The notes beneath the pieces were generated by a model. The model made no database searches. It was given only the letters and a program-made list of their open reading frames with translations, and was not told the DNA's origin. Both the position numbers and the translations under genes were made by a program. Of a stretch of DNA of 60,000 bases, positions 26,101 to 34,025 are shown in pieces. Numbering within the stretch: position 1 is the first letter of the stretch; each line of letters begins with the position of its first letter. Origin of the DNA: Antedon mediterranea (taxonomy: Eukaryota; Echinodermata; Crinoidea; Comatulida; Antedonidae); the NCBI RefSeq assembly GCF_964355755.1, contig NC_092678.1, positions 14,110,922 to 14,170,921 of the forward strand, given 5' to 3'.

Positions 26101-26759
26101 ATCATCGAATCGTTTGAAAACCTGTGTCCGTAATCGTTTGGCACCGGTGGATATCCAATGCTTATCTTGCCACTGTCCAAGTCTGTGCGCATGTAGATGG
26201 GTACTTGGTCGTCGTCAGCGTCGTAACCGGGTCCTTGCACCAGTATAACATTACCGCTATCTGTGTCGTTGAACAATGTGAACACGTACGCGTTTTTTGT
26301 TGAGTACAATGACATTTTAGAAATGCACGTGAACTGTTGATGATCATCTTCGGATCCTCGACATGGTTCGGAAGGCATCCACGTTCGATCGATGGAGCGC
26401 ATCAGAAGCGATTGCCCTTCGTCCGACACGATTCGATATCCCGTGTCCGAGGTGACGACAACGTCGCCAAAGTTCAGTCTACATTTGTGATCATCCAACG
26501 AGCGATAGGCACGTTTCAGATGAACGTGAATCGTGCACACGAGAATTATGAGCACGATTTGGATGCCGCAGAGGAGTAGGCAAAACTTGTCGTTACGTCT
26601 ATCATCATGATGGATGTCACTCCTAACTTTGCTTCTATCGGACCTACGAGTAGTGATTCTGCCAGCCAACCGACCCTTCTTCTTTTCACTGGAGCCGATC
26701 GACTCGGTGTCGTCGCCGCTGTACAGATCACTGCGAGTAACGGATTGTCTTCCCTCCAT
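26052..26759 (-). CDS. Type II membrane protein
   Basis: A 235-aa protein from ATG 26759. A basic, Ser-rich cytosolic segment of about 58 residues precedes one TM helix (59-81, FCLLLCGIQIVLIILVCTI), then an ectodomain with two or three Cys and sequons (NDT, NDS). Topology is type II. No homologue recognised; probably an envelope protein. Confidence 0.75.
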   Translation of the reverse strand: MEGRQSVTRSDLYSGDDTESIGSSEKKKGRLAGRITTRRSDRSKVRSDIHHDDRRNDKFCLLLCGIQIVLIILVCTIHVHLKRAYRSLDDHKCRLNFGDVVVTSDTGYRIVSDEGQSLLMRSIDRTWMPSEPCRGSEDDHQQFTCISKMSLYSTKNAYVFTLFNDTDSGNVILVQGPGYDADDDQVPIYMRTDLDSGKISIGYPPVPNDYGHRFSNDSMIYVDGRVVSQTTSKNL

Positions 26760-26923
26760 CCGTCTTCGTAGTATAAGATATTCGCGCTGGTTCTGTCACT
26801 AAAGTCTTTTACGAGCAAATCGTCTATCGATGACAATTTCTTAAAGCCAACGCGTATGTCGTGCACGAGAATAGACAAACACGATAATAGAAGGATTGAA
26901 AAAAGGGCGACAGAAACGTACAT
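26546..26923 (-). CDS. Small signal-anchored protein, partly overlapping
   Basis: A 125-aa ORF from ATG 26923. The first 55 codons lie upstream of the type II gene and include a hydrophobic N-terminus (SVALFSILLLSCLSILV); the rest overlaps that gene in another frame and is less convincing. It may be a short membrane protein, or its 3' half may be only open by chance. Confidence 0.4.
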   Translation of the reverse strand: MYVSVALFSILLLSCLSILVHDIRVGFKKLSSIDDLLVKDFSDRTSANILYYEDGWREDNPLLAVICTAATTPSRSAPVKRRRVGWLAESLLVGPIEAKLGVTSIMMIDVTTSFAYSSAASKSCS

Positions 26924-26992
26924 GTCATCATCACCACCAGCAGCACCGTTGCCTACGTTAACGTTGTTTACATTGTCGTTAAAGAAACAACC

Positions 26993-27136
26993 ATGATCGT
27001 AGAGACTGTTACCGCACCATTTAAGGTACTTTCAAAGACATGTCAATGTGTCTGTTATATAAAATGGTTTGTAGTGTGTGTGGTCATGATACTCGTCGCT
27101 TTATGGGTCGTAAACTTCATCAAACCTTTCATGTGA
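26993..27136 (+). CDS. 47-aa single-TM microprotein
   Basis: ATG 26993 to TGA 27136. Short polar N-terminus with C-x-C-x-C (CQCVC), then one strong TM helix (WFVVCVVMILVALWVVNFI) and a four-residue tail. A TATATAAAA box lies inside the frame at 27056-27064 and may serve the gene at 27310. Confidence 0.45.
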   Translation: MIVETVTAPFKVLSKTCQCVCYIKWFVVCVVMILVALWVVNFIKPFM

Positions 27137-27175
27137 CCAACGCAGTTTTTTTTTTTAGCATTCCATCCTAAACTC

Positions 27176-27271
27176 ATGGAAAACGTATGTTCTCGTTATT
27201 CTTCGATGAAAGAACCGTCGTTGAAGCAACGAATACCGTGCAGTGACTCAATTGTGTGTGAAGAGTCATAA
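27176..27271 (+). CDS. Possible 31-aa ORF
   Basis: A short frame preceded by a T13 tract ending in TAG, which looks like a splice acceptor, so it could be an exon. No motif. Weak call. Confidence 0.15.
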   Translation: MENVCSRYSSMKEPSLKQRIPCSDSIVCEES

Positions 27272-27309
27272 AAAGGTGTGTGAGTGCATTTCAGGTTTCA
27301 TTCGGTAAC

Positions 27310-28245
27310 ATGAAAAGAAACGTTGACGATCAAGATGGTGCTTTTGCGCCAATAATTCAGAGAGAACGAAAAGAGCGAAAGATATGTTTTGCTGCTCAAA
27401 AGACAGACTCGACTTGTCACGCGGCGAGTCGCAGTGCAGGCACAAGATTTAGACAGAGAATGAACGCCGGTGGTAACGTGTCTTTGGTTCAGTCTACGTG
27501 CGATATAAAACAGATTGTCGACGAACTTAAAAGGACCAGAGGTGAGTCAGACATTCTCACAAAAAGCGTACACGAATATCAGAAAGAAGAAGAAGAAGAA
27601 GAAGAAGAAGAAGAAGAAGGACCAACATCAGAAATGTACGAGTTGAATTTACGACGAGTACTCAAGCAACTGAAAGTTCATGAACACTTTCTAGATCGTG
27701 TACGCAACGTACCGAACGAATCACTCGTTCCAGATCAGTGGACGATAGACATGCTCAATTTCAACGGGTACGAACACGGATACAGATCGGACGTGCGTGC
27801 AAACGTTCGTCGATGCGCTTCAGCCGACTGTGTATCTCGATACGTAAAAAGTGACGACGGCAACAGTTATACGTTGGGAGAATGCATGAACGTGGACGCA
27901 ATGAAAACTATTATCATGGGTTGTAATCTAACAGACGTAGGAGCGTCAAACTACTACGGACGACCCTATTGTGTATTATGTACCATATCGAATGCTTACC
28001 TAACATGTTCAAATCCGTTGGGAGATCGTCGAATTACACTTTGTGACTACATCACATCATTCTCTTTTCAAATCATCGACGTGAAAAAAGAGTACGAATT
28101 GAAATGTCAGATGACACTGGACGATTCCGATGTACAGTTCGAGTACAGTTACGTGAACATGGATGCTATCGTTGATGTACTGCAATGGGTGAAAGAAAAA
28201 AGTTCAGAATTGCATAGAATTGATTTTTCAAATTTACGTCGATGA
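27310..28245 (+). CDS. Cys-rich protein with likely zinc site
   Basis: A 311-aa protein from ATG 27310 (MKRNVDDQDG); an upstream GTG at 27280 is less likely. It has a basic N-terminus, a Glu run (about 93-105), then a Cys-rich domain (CASADC, RPYCVLC, LTC, LCDY) likely to bind zinc. AATAAA follows the stop at once. No family assigned. Confidence 0.7.
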   Translation: MKRNVDDQDGAFAPIIQRERKERKICFAAQKTDSTCHAASRSAGTRFRQRMNAGGNVSLVQSTCDIKQIVDELKRTRGESDILTKSVHEYQKEEEEEEEEEEEGPTSEMYELNLRRVLKQLKVHEHFLDRVRNVPNESLVPDQWTIDMLNFNGYEHGYRSDVRANVRRCASADCVSRYVKSDDGNSYTLGECMNVDAMKTIIMGCNLTDVGASNYYGRPYCVLCTISNAYLTCSNPLGDRRITLCDYITSFSFQIIDVKKEYELKCQMTLDDSDVQFEYSYVNMDAIVDVLQWVKEKSSELHRIDFSNLRR

Positions 28246-28276
28246 AATAAAAATTTAAACAAACATATATGTGTTT

Positions 28277-28277
<1 letters not shown>

Positions 28278-28307
<30 letters not shown>
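28278..28307. repeat. (TG)n tract in spacer
   Basis: Fifteen TG units after the polyadenylation signal of the upstream gene and about 165 nt before the next ATG. Confidence 0.93.
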
Positions 28308-28471
28308 TCATGATGACGACGACGACAAATTGCATTTCACGCATACTATTTCGTCCATCATAATCAATCGAACCAATCAAGTATCATCTTGGTAACTTGA
28401 CGCCACGTTACAATAATAATAATTATTATATACGTCAGTCGTAGGTGTATTACGCGAGACATAAAATCGCC

Positions 28472-29971
28472 ATGGGGCTCAAGGGAAAATTCTCTGACGT
28501 CATTGACAGTAATGCTAAGATTAATCAATCGTTTGGTGAAAACTGTAACGATATTGTGGCCGTGATGGTGGACGCTACGCAGACATTTCACAAGATCGTT
28601 AAACGTAATATAGGAGTTCGTGTTGAGAAATGTTTTCCAGACCTACAATCCTGTATCGAAAACTCGAGCGTTATCGGAAACCTGGAAAGTAAGAATTGGC
28701 GCAATACAGACAACGGTGTGGTGAACGTGTATCAACATTTCACCGTTCAAGATGTGCTAACAGAATTTCTCAAAGACGCACTGGCATGCGCGGATGACGT
28801 TTTAAAAGTGCAACGACGGAAAAGTGATAATGTTGCGCTGAAGGCACTGCTGTTGTTTGTGGACGGCGCAGCTCCGTATGCAAAGTCAGTGGAATTGAAA
28901 CGTAGACGAAGCGTTAAAAAAAAGGGAGTTCAAAACCAAGTGAACAAATTAGGTAGTGTAGACGAGAATCTGTGCGCGATTGCCGCTGAAAAGGGCATGT
29001 CTGTTTGTCGACAAGAAGACGGCAGTTACATCGGCAGTATAGAATCGTTCATCAGTAGCAGAGAAAACAAATCGTGTGTCGTTCAAGCTCTTCGATCAAT
29101 GTTCGAAAAGGATCGACAATACGACCGCGAATACGCCGTTTACACGGTCGTCGGAGCCGGTTTTGATGACAGCACGACACGAGACTGGTGTCGTCTGTCC
29201 ACATGCCTTTCGTCAACGCTGGAAAAGTGGTGCTGTGATTTCGAGAGTTTTCTGCCCGATCGAAACGTATCATCGGAATCGGACATACTGTTTGGCACAT
29301 TTCACGATATTCTACGCTTCAACGTACAGATTCCTTCGTCCAACATTCTAATGGAAACGTGTGACAGTGACTGTTTGTTTACGCTCACCGCCCTTCAATC
29401 AGACGCTCTACTGGTACGCAAACTGCCCAGGATCACCTCGTGTTACAGGCTAGGCAAATGGGCGAGAGACACGCTGTACTGTCCATACGCTAGTCTCAAC
29501 ACTCTGATTTCAGCCTCCTTTCTAGGATCCGATTTTCACACGCATGTCGTTGGCGTCGGTGTAAAGACGCAAGTTAACATATTCGAGTCAGGATACGCAT
29601 TTCCATTCATCGAAGTATCGTCGAACGTTGTGAAACCGATATATTCATTCTGTCGAGAAGATGATACGACATTGACCAAGTGGCACAATTTGTTGGCACA
29701 ATACAACAACATGTTCTGTTTTCGATACAAAGATTCTCTGATACCGTTCAGGTACGTTCAGGAGAACATTGCTTCTTATGCAGTAGACATTGTTCAGATG
29801 ACGGCAAAGTCGTGGAAGGATCGAGTGGAAAAGAACGCTAAAGACCTGGAGAGTTTGGATCGACATTTGCGGAAAATGTTCTTTTTTATCGAATACATGA
29901 CCATCACTGATTCCGGAATAGATGATCGTCTACGAAACAACGGTTCACTTCGAAAAAAATACGGGTTTTAA
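28472..29971 (+). CDS. XRN-like 5'-3' exonuclease family protein
   Basis: A 499-aa protein from ATG 28472, which begins MGLKGKFSDVIDS like the XRN N-terminus. Landmarks in order: AVMVDATQTFHKIVK (D34), LLLFVDGAAPYAKSVELKRR (D131; typical VDG-x-AP-x-AK), and ETCDSDCLFTL (D298, D300), matching the acidic motifs of the XRN/FEN nuclease fold. The Glu-rich GEGEH-type motif expected between them is not evident (LFGTFHDIL instead). XRN enzymes degrade 5'-monophosphate RNA; a host mRNA turnover role would parallel alphaherpesvirus vhs, itself FEN-like. Activity is uncertain. Confidence 0.7.
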   Translation: MGLKGKFSDVIDSNAKINQSFGENCNDIVAVMVDATQTFHKIVKRNIGVRVEKCFPDLQSCIENSSVIGNLESKNWRNTDNGVVNVYQHFTVQDVLTEFLKDALACADDVLKVQRRKSDNVALKALLLFVDGAAPYAKSVELKRRRSVKKKGVQNQVNKLGSVDENLCAIAAEKGMSVCRQEDGSYIGSIESFISSRENKSCVVQALRSMFEKDRQYDREYAVYTVVGAGFDDSTTRDWCRLSTCLSSTLEKWCCDFESFLPDRNVSSESDILFGTFHDILRFNVQIPSSNILMETCDSDCLFTLTALQSDALLVRKLPRITSCYRLGKWARDTLYCPYASLNTLISASFLGSDFHTHVVGVGVKTQVNIFESGYAFPFIEVSSNVVKPIYSFCREDDTTLTKWHNLLAQYNNMFCFRYKDSLIPFRYVQENIASYAVDIVQMTAKSWKDRVEKNAKDLESLDRHLRKMFFFIEYMTITDSGIDDRLRNNGSLRKKYGF

Positions 29972-30042
29972 GAAATTAGAAAAATAAAGACAAAAGCAAA
30001 TACCATTTTTGTTTTTCTTTTCTTTTATTTCAATAACGTATA

Positions 30043-30053
30043 AATGTGTGTGC

Positions 30054-30085
<32 letters not shown>

Positions 30086-30089
30086 GTAA
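30043..30089. repeat. (TG)n leader tract
   Basis: An imperfect TG tract ending 11 nt before ATG 30100. It is open in frame with the gene and would add a Cys-Val run if translated, so the ATG after it is preferred. Confidence 0.9.
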
Positions 30090-30099
30090 GCGTGTGAAA

Positions 30100-31434
30100 A
30101 TGGCAAATATCGTGATAGGTGATGATGGAGATTACGAAAACATTCGTCGACATCATGAAATGTTTCAATTTCAAAACTCATGTTTTGCTAAAATAGACGA
30201 CGTATCGCGAGACGTTTGTCCTGCAAAGAAACCGGGCGACTATGCCATACAAACTGAACTGCATTCCGACTGTCAACCGTCGAGGGCGCTGTTTCCAATC
30301 GATGTTGATGCCGGCTGTAGTGTTTGGCGGTTCGATAAGGTGTCGGTGACATTGAACGCAGGCACCTTTGATCCGTCAACGCTGTACGGATGGCGATTGA
30401 TGGTGATCGACAAAAAGACCAGATTAATGACGCCGGCCTTTTGCCAAAAGGCTGCCATCACATGGGCGGGTACGGCCGACGTAATTCGTCAAAACGTTAC
30501 GGCCGACAAGACTGTCGAGAAAGGAGTAAGAACGGCATGGAGGGTCGAGTACCACGGAACGCTGACGGACAAGAAGACTTGCGACGTGGCCGTACCGAGT
30601 ATGATGAACAAAATCAAGAGTGATAACGTACGTCAAGTGTTTGGCACGTCTCTAGTAAAACATCTTGTGGAACGAGATTTTCGCGTTGTCATCGATGATT
30701 TCCAAAGAGTCGATCACGACACTCAGTCAATCATCATGCCAAAAAGACATGAAAACTTTGAAGAATACGCAAAGTACATTCAAGATGACGGTTACGGTAT
30801 CGACGAAATTAACACGGCACACTTTGAGAACGTTGTTCACGCAGCGCTCAAGTCAAACGGTCGCTTGTTGATGGCCATCTCGGACAGGAATCATTTTGAC
30901 AAGGATAACTTCAAGAGTAGTAACAAGAACGAGTACATTGTTCCTTTTCCGGTCGTACAGTCGCTGGTGAGTGTCACAAAGACTTTACATTCACAGTCGA
31001 ATTACGTTCTCATGAAAGATAAAAGTCTTGTGCTGGAGCTGGACATCAACAACAAGCAAAACAATTGTTTCGGTTCGATAGAGTTTATCTACGAATACGT
31101 GTCGGATCCATTTCCTCTGCCCACTGACCGGCCTTTGAGCGTTGATCAGCTCATCAGAAGTAACGTGTTACAATTCGACAAGACGCTCACCGACGTATTT
31201 ACCGGGGGACTGTGCGAAAGTAGCGATGATGATGACGACGACGACGAGCATAGTGATGAAAAAACACCTGTATTACCTCGTCATCATCAACGTGCTGGTG
31301 GTGGCGGTGGTGTTGGGGATCATTCCGGTCGTGGTCTTAGATACAACGCAAACAATCACAAGCCGAGAACGTTTAACGTTGGTGACCGAGAGCGTTTACC
31401 GAAAGGTAGGAGATTCGTTGAGGATACGAGGTAA
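30100..31434 (+). CDS. Hypothetical 444-aa protein with acidic and basic tail
   Basis: From ATG 30100 (MANIVIGDDGDYENI). A large mixed alpha/beta body of about 380 residues without signal peptide or TM, then an Asp/Glu run (about 385-395), a Gly/His-rich segment and an Arg/Lys-rich end. Such an acidic-then-basic tail suits a nucleic-acid or capsid-associated protein; no family recognised. The 3' end overlaps the next gene by 209 nt. Confidence 0.7.
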   Translation: MANIVIGDDGDYENIRRHHEMFQFQNSCFAKIDDVSRDVCPAKKPGDYAIQTELHSDCQPSRALFPIDVDAGCSVWRFDKVSVTLNAGTFDPSTLYGWRLMVIDKKTRLMTPAFCQKAAITWAGTADVIRQNVTADKTVEKGVRTAWRVEYHGTLTDKKTCDVAVPSMMNKIKSDNVRQVFGTSLVKHLVERDFRVVIDDFQRVDHDTQSIIMPKRHENFEEYAKYIQDDGYGIDEINTAHFENVVHAALKSNGRLLMAISDRNHFDKDNFKSSNKNEYIVPFPVVQSLVSVTKTLHSQSNYVLMKDKSLVLELDINNKQNNCFGSIEFIYEYVSDPFPLPTDRPLSVDQLIRSNVLQFDKTLTDVFTGGLCESSDDDDDDDEHSDEKTPVLPRHHQRAGGGGGVGDHSGRGLRYNANNHKPRTFNVGDRERLPKGRRFVEDTR

Positions 31435-31660
31435 GCCACCGTCATCGACTATGATTCATTGTACGCTTGGCTGTAAAGAACTGCGTACGTTGTTGGGCGT
31501 ACGGTGCGTACGCGAACCTCCTCCAGTGTGCATAACATACGTTTCGTGTAGCAACGGATACGATGCAATGTACAACGTTACGTCCAGTCAATGGTCTCTA
31601 ATCGAGTGTACTGCTGCTGCTAATGTTGGTGAGAAACATCGATTGTTTGTTGTAATTTGA
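31226..31660 (+). CDS. Signal-anchored glycoprotein
   Basis: A 144-aa ORF from ATG 31226 in a different frame from the gene it overlaps. A long hydrophobic segment (about 14-38, YYLVIINVLVVAVVLGIIPV) is followed by an ectodomain of about 100 residues with six Cys (CTLGC, RCVREPPPVC, SC, EC) and an NVT sequon. The size and Cys spacing are Ig-like but the call is weak. It converges on the split Ig-type gene on the minus strand. Confidence 0.6.
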   Translation: MMMTTTTSIVMKKHLYYLVIINVLVVAVVLGIIPVVVLDTTQTITSRERLTLVTESVYRKVGDSLRIRGKPPSSTMIHCTLGCKELRTLLGVRCVREPPPVCITYVSCSNGYDAMYNVTSSQWSLIECTAAANVGEKHRLFVVI

Positions 31661-31810
31661 TGTACTGACCACGCTATACATGTGCCGATCACGATAAGGA
31701 TGACGATTGTGCACAGAACCTCGTCTCTTTCTGCTACTGATTTTGGAAGTCCTTCTGACACCCATATGTATTTTGATCGTAATGTAGATGTATCGATGAT
31801 ACTACTGCTG

Positions 31811-31864
<54 letters not shown>

Positions 31865-32001
31865 TTCAGTCCTCTAACACGCGCTAAACGTCCAACAATC
31901 TTCCATCCGTGTTTTTCGATCGCGTACATCAGTCTATCGGAAAAGCTGCTGAGACGAACAAACGGTCGATATTTGCGATGATGTGGCGTGTGTCTAGACA
32001 C
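31588..32001 (-). CDS. TM half of a split membrane glycoprotein
   Basis: Open frame whose first ATG is at 31929. It holds an ectodomain end, a Ser stalk of about 21 residues (from an ACT/AGT repeat), about 30 residues and a TM helix (VLCTIVILIVIGTCIAW) with a 25-aa tail. It lacks its own signal peptide. The upstream ORF (31994-32248), in a frame shifted by one, supplies a signal peptide and the start of the ectodomain, so the two look like one type I glycoprotein split by an indel near 32000-32035. Confidence 0.5.
31803..31864. repeat. (CTA)n trinucleotide microsatellite
   Basis: About twenty CTA units. On the minus strand it encodes the Ser stalk of the membrane glycoprotein. Confidence 0.95.
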
Positions 32002-32248
32002 TATGATTTGGTGCCTGCTGGTGTCTATAACATACGCTCTCCGCGTAATGTAAACAGTTATTTTCGGGAAAGGTTACGATCACTGGATTAGCGCCGATCA
32101 CGTACCACGTGTTATTAAGGTGGAAAATCTCTTGATTCAGCACACCTTGTTTTGACATGACAACCGTTCGACCTTCTATCACCGCCACCACCACCATCAC
32201 CACCGCTGAAAAGAGACGAAACGTTTTGAAAATGTTCTCGTGGATCAT
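31994..32248 (-). CDS. Signal peptide and Ig-like start of a split glycoprotein
   Basis: An 84-aa frame from ATG 32248. Residues 1-26 form a signal peptide (MIHENIFKTFRLFSAVVMVV) and the remainder is a short ectodomain with an NNT sequon and two Cys (NNCLHYAESVCY) before a stop at 31994. The continuing fold lies in the next frame. The start overlaps the divergent CHMP-like gene start (32232) by 17 nt. Confidence 0.5.
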   Translation of the reverse strand: MIHENIFKTFRLFSAVVMVVVAVIEGRTVVMSKQGVLNQEIFHLNNTWYVIGANPVIVTFPENNCLHYAESVCYRHQQAPNHSV

Positions 32249-32945
32249 GTCGACGATTTGCAACTGTGGACGATATCGATTGCTAGGAGACGAAAATGAT
32301 AATGATGAAAACGAAGAAGCAGCGGTGAATAAGGTACAAGATCCGAGTAAAGTTTGTGAAAAGATAACAGAGTTCCACAGTCGTCTCGAAGAATACGTTC
32401 GATTGCTTGACGCCAAAAAGCAAGACACCAAAGACTGTATGCAAAAGATTCAATCCGAAATGATATGTCTACGCAATCGTATGTACGACGAAGACATTAG
32501 TGCTGAAGATGAATTTGACAAGGAAACCGTAAAGGTTGAGATACGTACATTAATGCGAAAAAAAATACAATACGAGCAAATGTTCAGTATGCTAAACTCG
32601 ATGGACGGTAATCTGAACGATATGAAAATCAAAATAGACACGCACAGTCTGAGCAATTCTTTACAGTCGACACTGTTGAATCTACCTCCTCACGTCAGCG
32701 AAGAGAATTACAAGAAAACGTTGACATTGGCCACAATCTACAACGATAAAGTCAACGAGATGGCACAGAACGTAAAACTTCCTCTCGACACCGAAACTCT
32801 GTGCTCGGAATCAGAATCTTCTCGAGTCGTGGACGATAGAGTGGCGATTCTGCTTAGTCGAAACGGTGAAACGCAGCATCAACATCATCATCATCATCAT
32901 CAGATTGAAGACGGTCAACGGCGGTCTTTGGCGTCATCATCGTGA
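32232..32945 (+). CDS. Second ESCRT-III (Snf7/CHMP)-like protein
   Basis: A 237-aa protein from ATG 32232 (MFSWIMSTICNCGRY). An upstream in-frame ATG at 32157 lies antisense to a signal peptide and is less likely. After an acidic linker, residues 38-150 form a charged helical hairpin with LMRKKIQYEQMF (107-118), matching the [AL]-x-RKK-x-YE-x-x-[LF] signature of CHMP proteins and the same feature in the 2674-3246 gene. C-terminal helices follow, with DDRVAILLSR (201-210) recalling an MIM1-like motif. N-terminal Cys could be lipidated. Likely a partner of the first CHMP-like protein. Confidence 0.6.
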   Translation: MFSWIMSTICNCGRYRLLGDENDNDENEEAAVNKVQDPSKVCEKITEFHSRLEEYVRLLDAKKQDTKDCMQKIQSEMICLRNRMYDEDISAEDEFDKETVKVEIRTLMRKKIQYEQMFSMLNSMDGNLNDMKIKIDTHSLSNSLQSTLLNLPPHVSEENYKKTLTLATIYNDKVNEMAQNVKLPLDTETLCSESESSRVVDDRVAILLSRNGETQHQHHHHHHQIEDGQRRSLASSS

Positions 32946-33329
32946 AGTGTTCTCTTCTCGTATGACGAGCATTGCAAACGAATCGACAAGATTTCGGAAT
33001 TTGTCTATGTTTTCATCGTCACGTAGACCGTGCACTATGTCGGCAACACCCTGGCGCAAACGCATATCTTTCACGTTGGACTTTGTCGATCCATAACATA
33101 GATGAGACGGACGGCAACATCTCGAATGCTCTTCGACGCACAGTTCACATCTCATTGGATCGTGTCGTACAACGTGGCGTTCGTTGTTTTTCCCGTCGTG
33201 CGAAAACAGCTCTTTTGGTTTAAGTCCGGCATACTTCCACGTGGCCGTCGTTCTGTAGAAACTCTTACTGGTCGATAACCAACAACCGCTCGTAGGAAAC
33301 ACTCGACACTTTGTCAGCTTCTTTGTCAT
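32937..33329 (-). CDS. Small Cys-rich protein
   Basis: A 130-aa protein from ATG 33329, which follows directly on the TAG of the upstream gene. A central CELC..CC..CY cluster with nearby His may bind zinc. It overlaps the end of the CHMP-like gene by 9 nt, tail to tail. Function unknown. Confidence 0.6.
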   Translation of the reverse strand: MTKKLTKCRVFPTSGCWLSTSKSFYRTTATWKYAGLKPKELFSHDGKNNERHVVRHDPMRCELCVEEHSRCCRPSHLCYGSTKSNVKDMRLRQGVADIVHGLRDDENIDKFRNLVDSFAMLVIREENTSR

Positions 33330-34025
33330 CTATTTCAACAACTTTTCCGGCTGTTCACCTGTACGTATTGCAATTGCAGACACGTACATTTTATCGAGTG
33401 TTTTGTCGTAGTAACGTTCACCGAAATGTTCGCAAAGAGATTTTTCTAACGAAAAGTCATAGTCTGTATACGACATTCTACCACAACCACCATCACCACC
33501 AGCACGATAAAAACGACGACTACGACGACGATGTATAGTCCATGATGGGTTTTCTTCTTCTTCTTTTTCTTCAAATGCGTCACCATTATATTCTTCTTCT
33601 CCTGCTTCTCCTCCTCCTCCTCCTCTTTCATCGCAGTCGCCAACGTAAGCTATGTGCAGTTTAGGATCGAGTATGCGCCACGCAACTCGGTTGCCGGAGA
33701 CCATACGAACTACAGCATGACATCCATCCATGACGGCTTCTTTAAGACGAACGTTACATCTAACGGCGTTTCGTTCGTCCAAAACCATGGCATTTTCCGG
33801 CCATCGCATATTCAGACGTACATCATCACGATCGGATGGTTTTTCTACCGCGTAAACAATTTCATTTCGGCCATACAACCCCATTGGAGCGTTGACGGAC
33901 GACACGTATCGTGAAAACAGCACATTTGGTAACAGCTCTCGTTGTAAAAATTTCCGTTGTATATTATAAAAAGGACGTTTTGTGTCACACGAGAGGCCAC
34001 GCAACTCTGTTCGATTGGACATCAT
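33330..34025 (-). CDS. Hypothetical protein
   Basis: A 231-aa protein from ATG 34025 (or 34022). Beta-rich N-terminal part, Gly/Glu runs around 136-160, an Arg-rich stretch and a C-terminal helical part. No domain recognised. Its stop (TAG) is immediately followed by the ATG of the next minus gene, suggesting one transcript. Its ATG overlaps the ATG of the plus gene at 34024. Confidence 0.65.
   Translation of the reverse strand: MMSNRTELRGLSCDTKRPFYNIQRKFLQRELLPNVLFSRYVSSVNAPMGLYGRNEIVYAVEKPSDRDDVRLNMRWPENAMVLDERNAVRCNVRLKEAVMDGCHAVVRMVSGNRVAWRILDPKLHIAYVGDCDERGGGGGEAGEEEYNGDAFEEKEEEENPSWTIHRRRSRRFYRAGGDGGCGRMSYTDYDFSLEKSLCEHFGERYYDKTLDKMYVSAIAIRTGEQPEKLLK
33965..33972 (+). promoter_or_regulatory. 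TATA box for the gene at 34024
   Basis: TATAAAAA lies about 52 nt upstream of ATG 34024, inside the coding region of the divergent gene. Spacing fits a start site about 25-30 nt downstream of the box. Confidence 0.6.
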
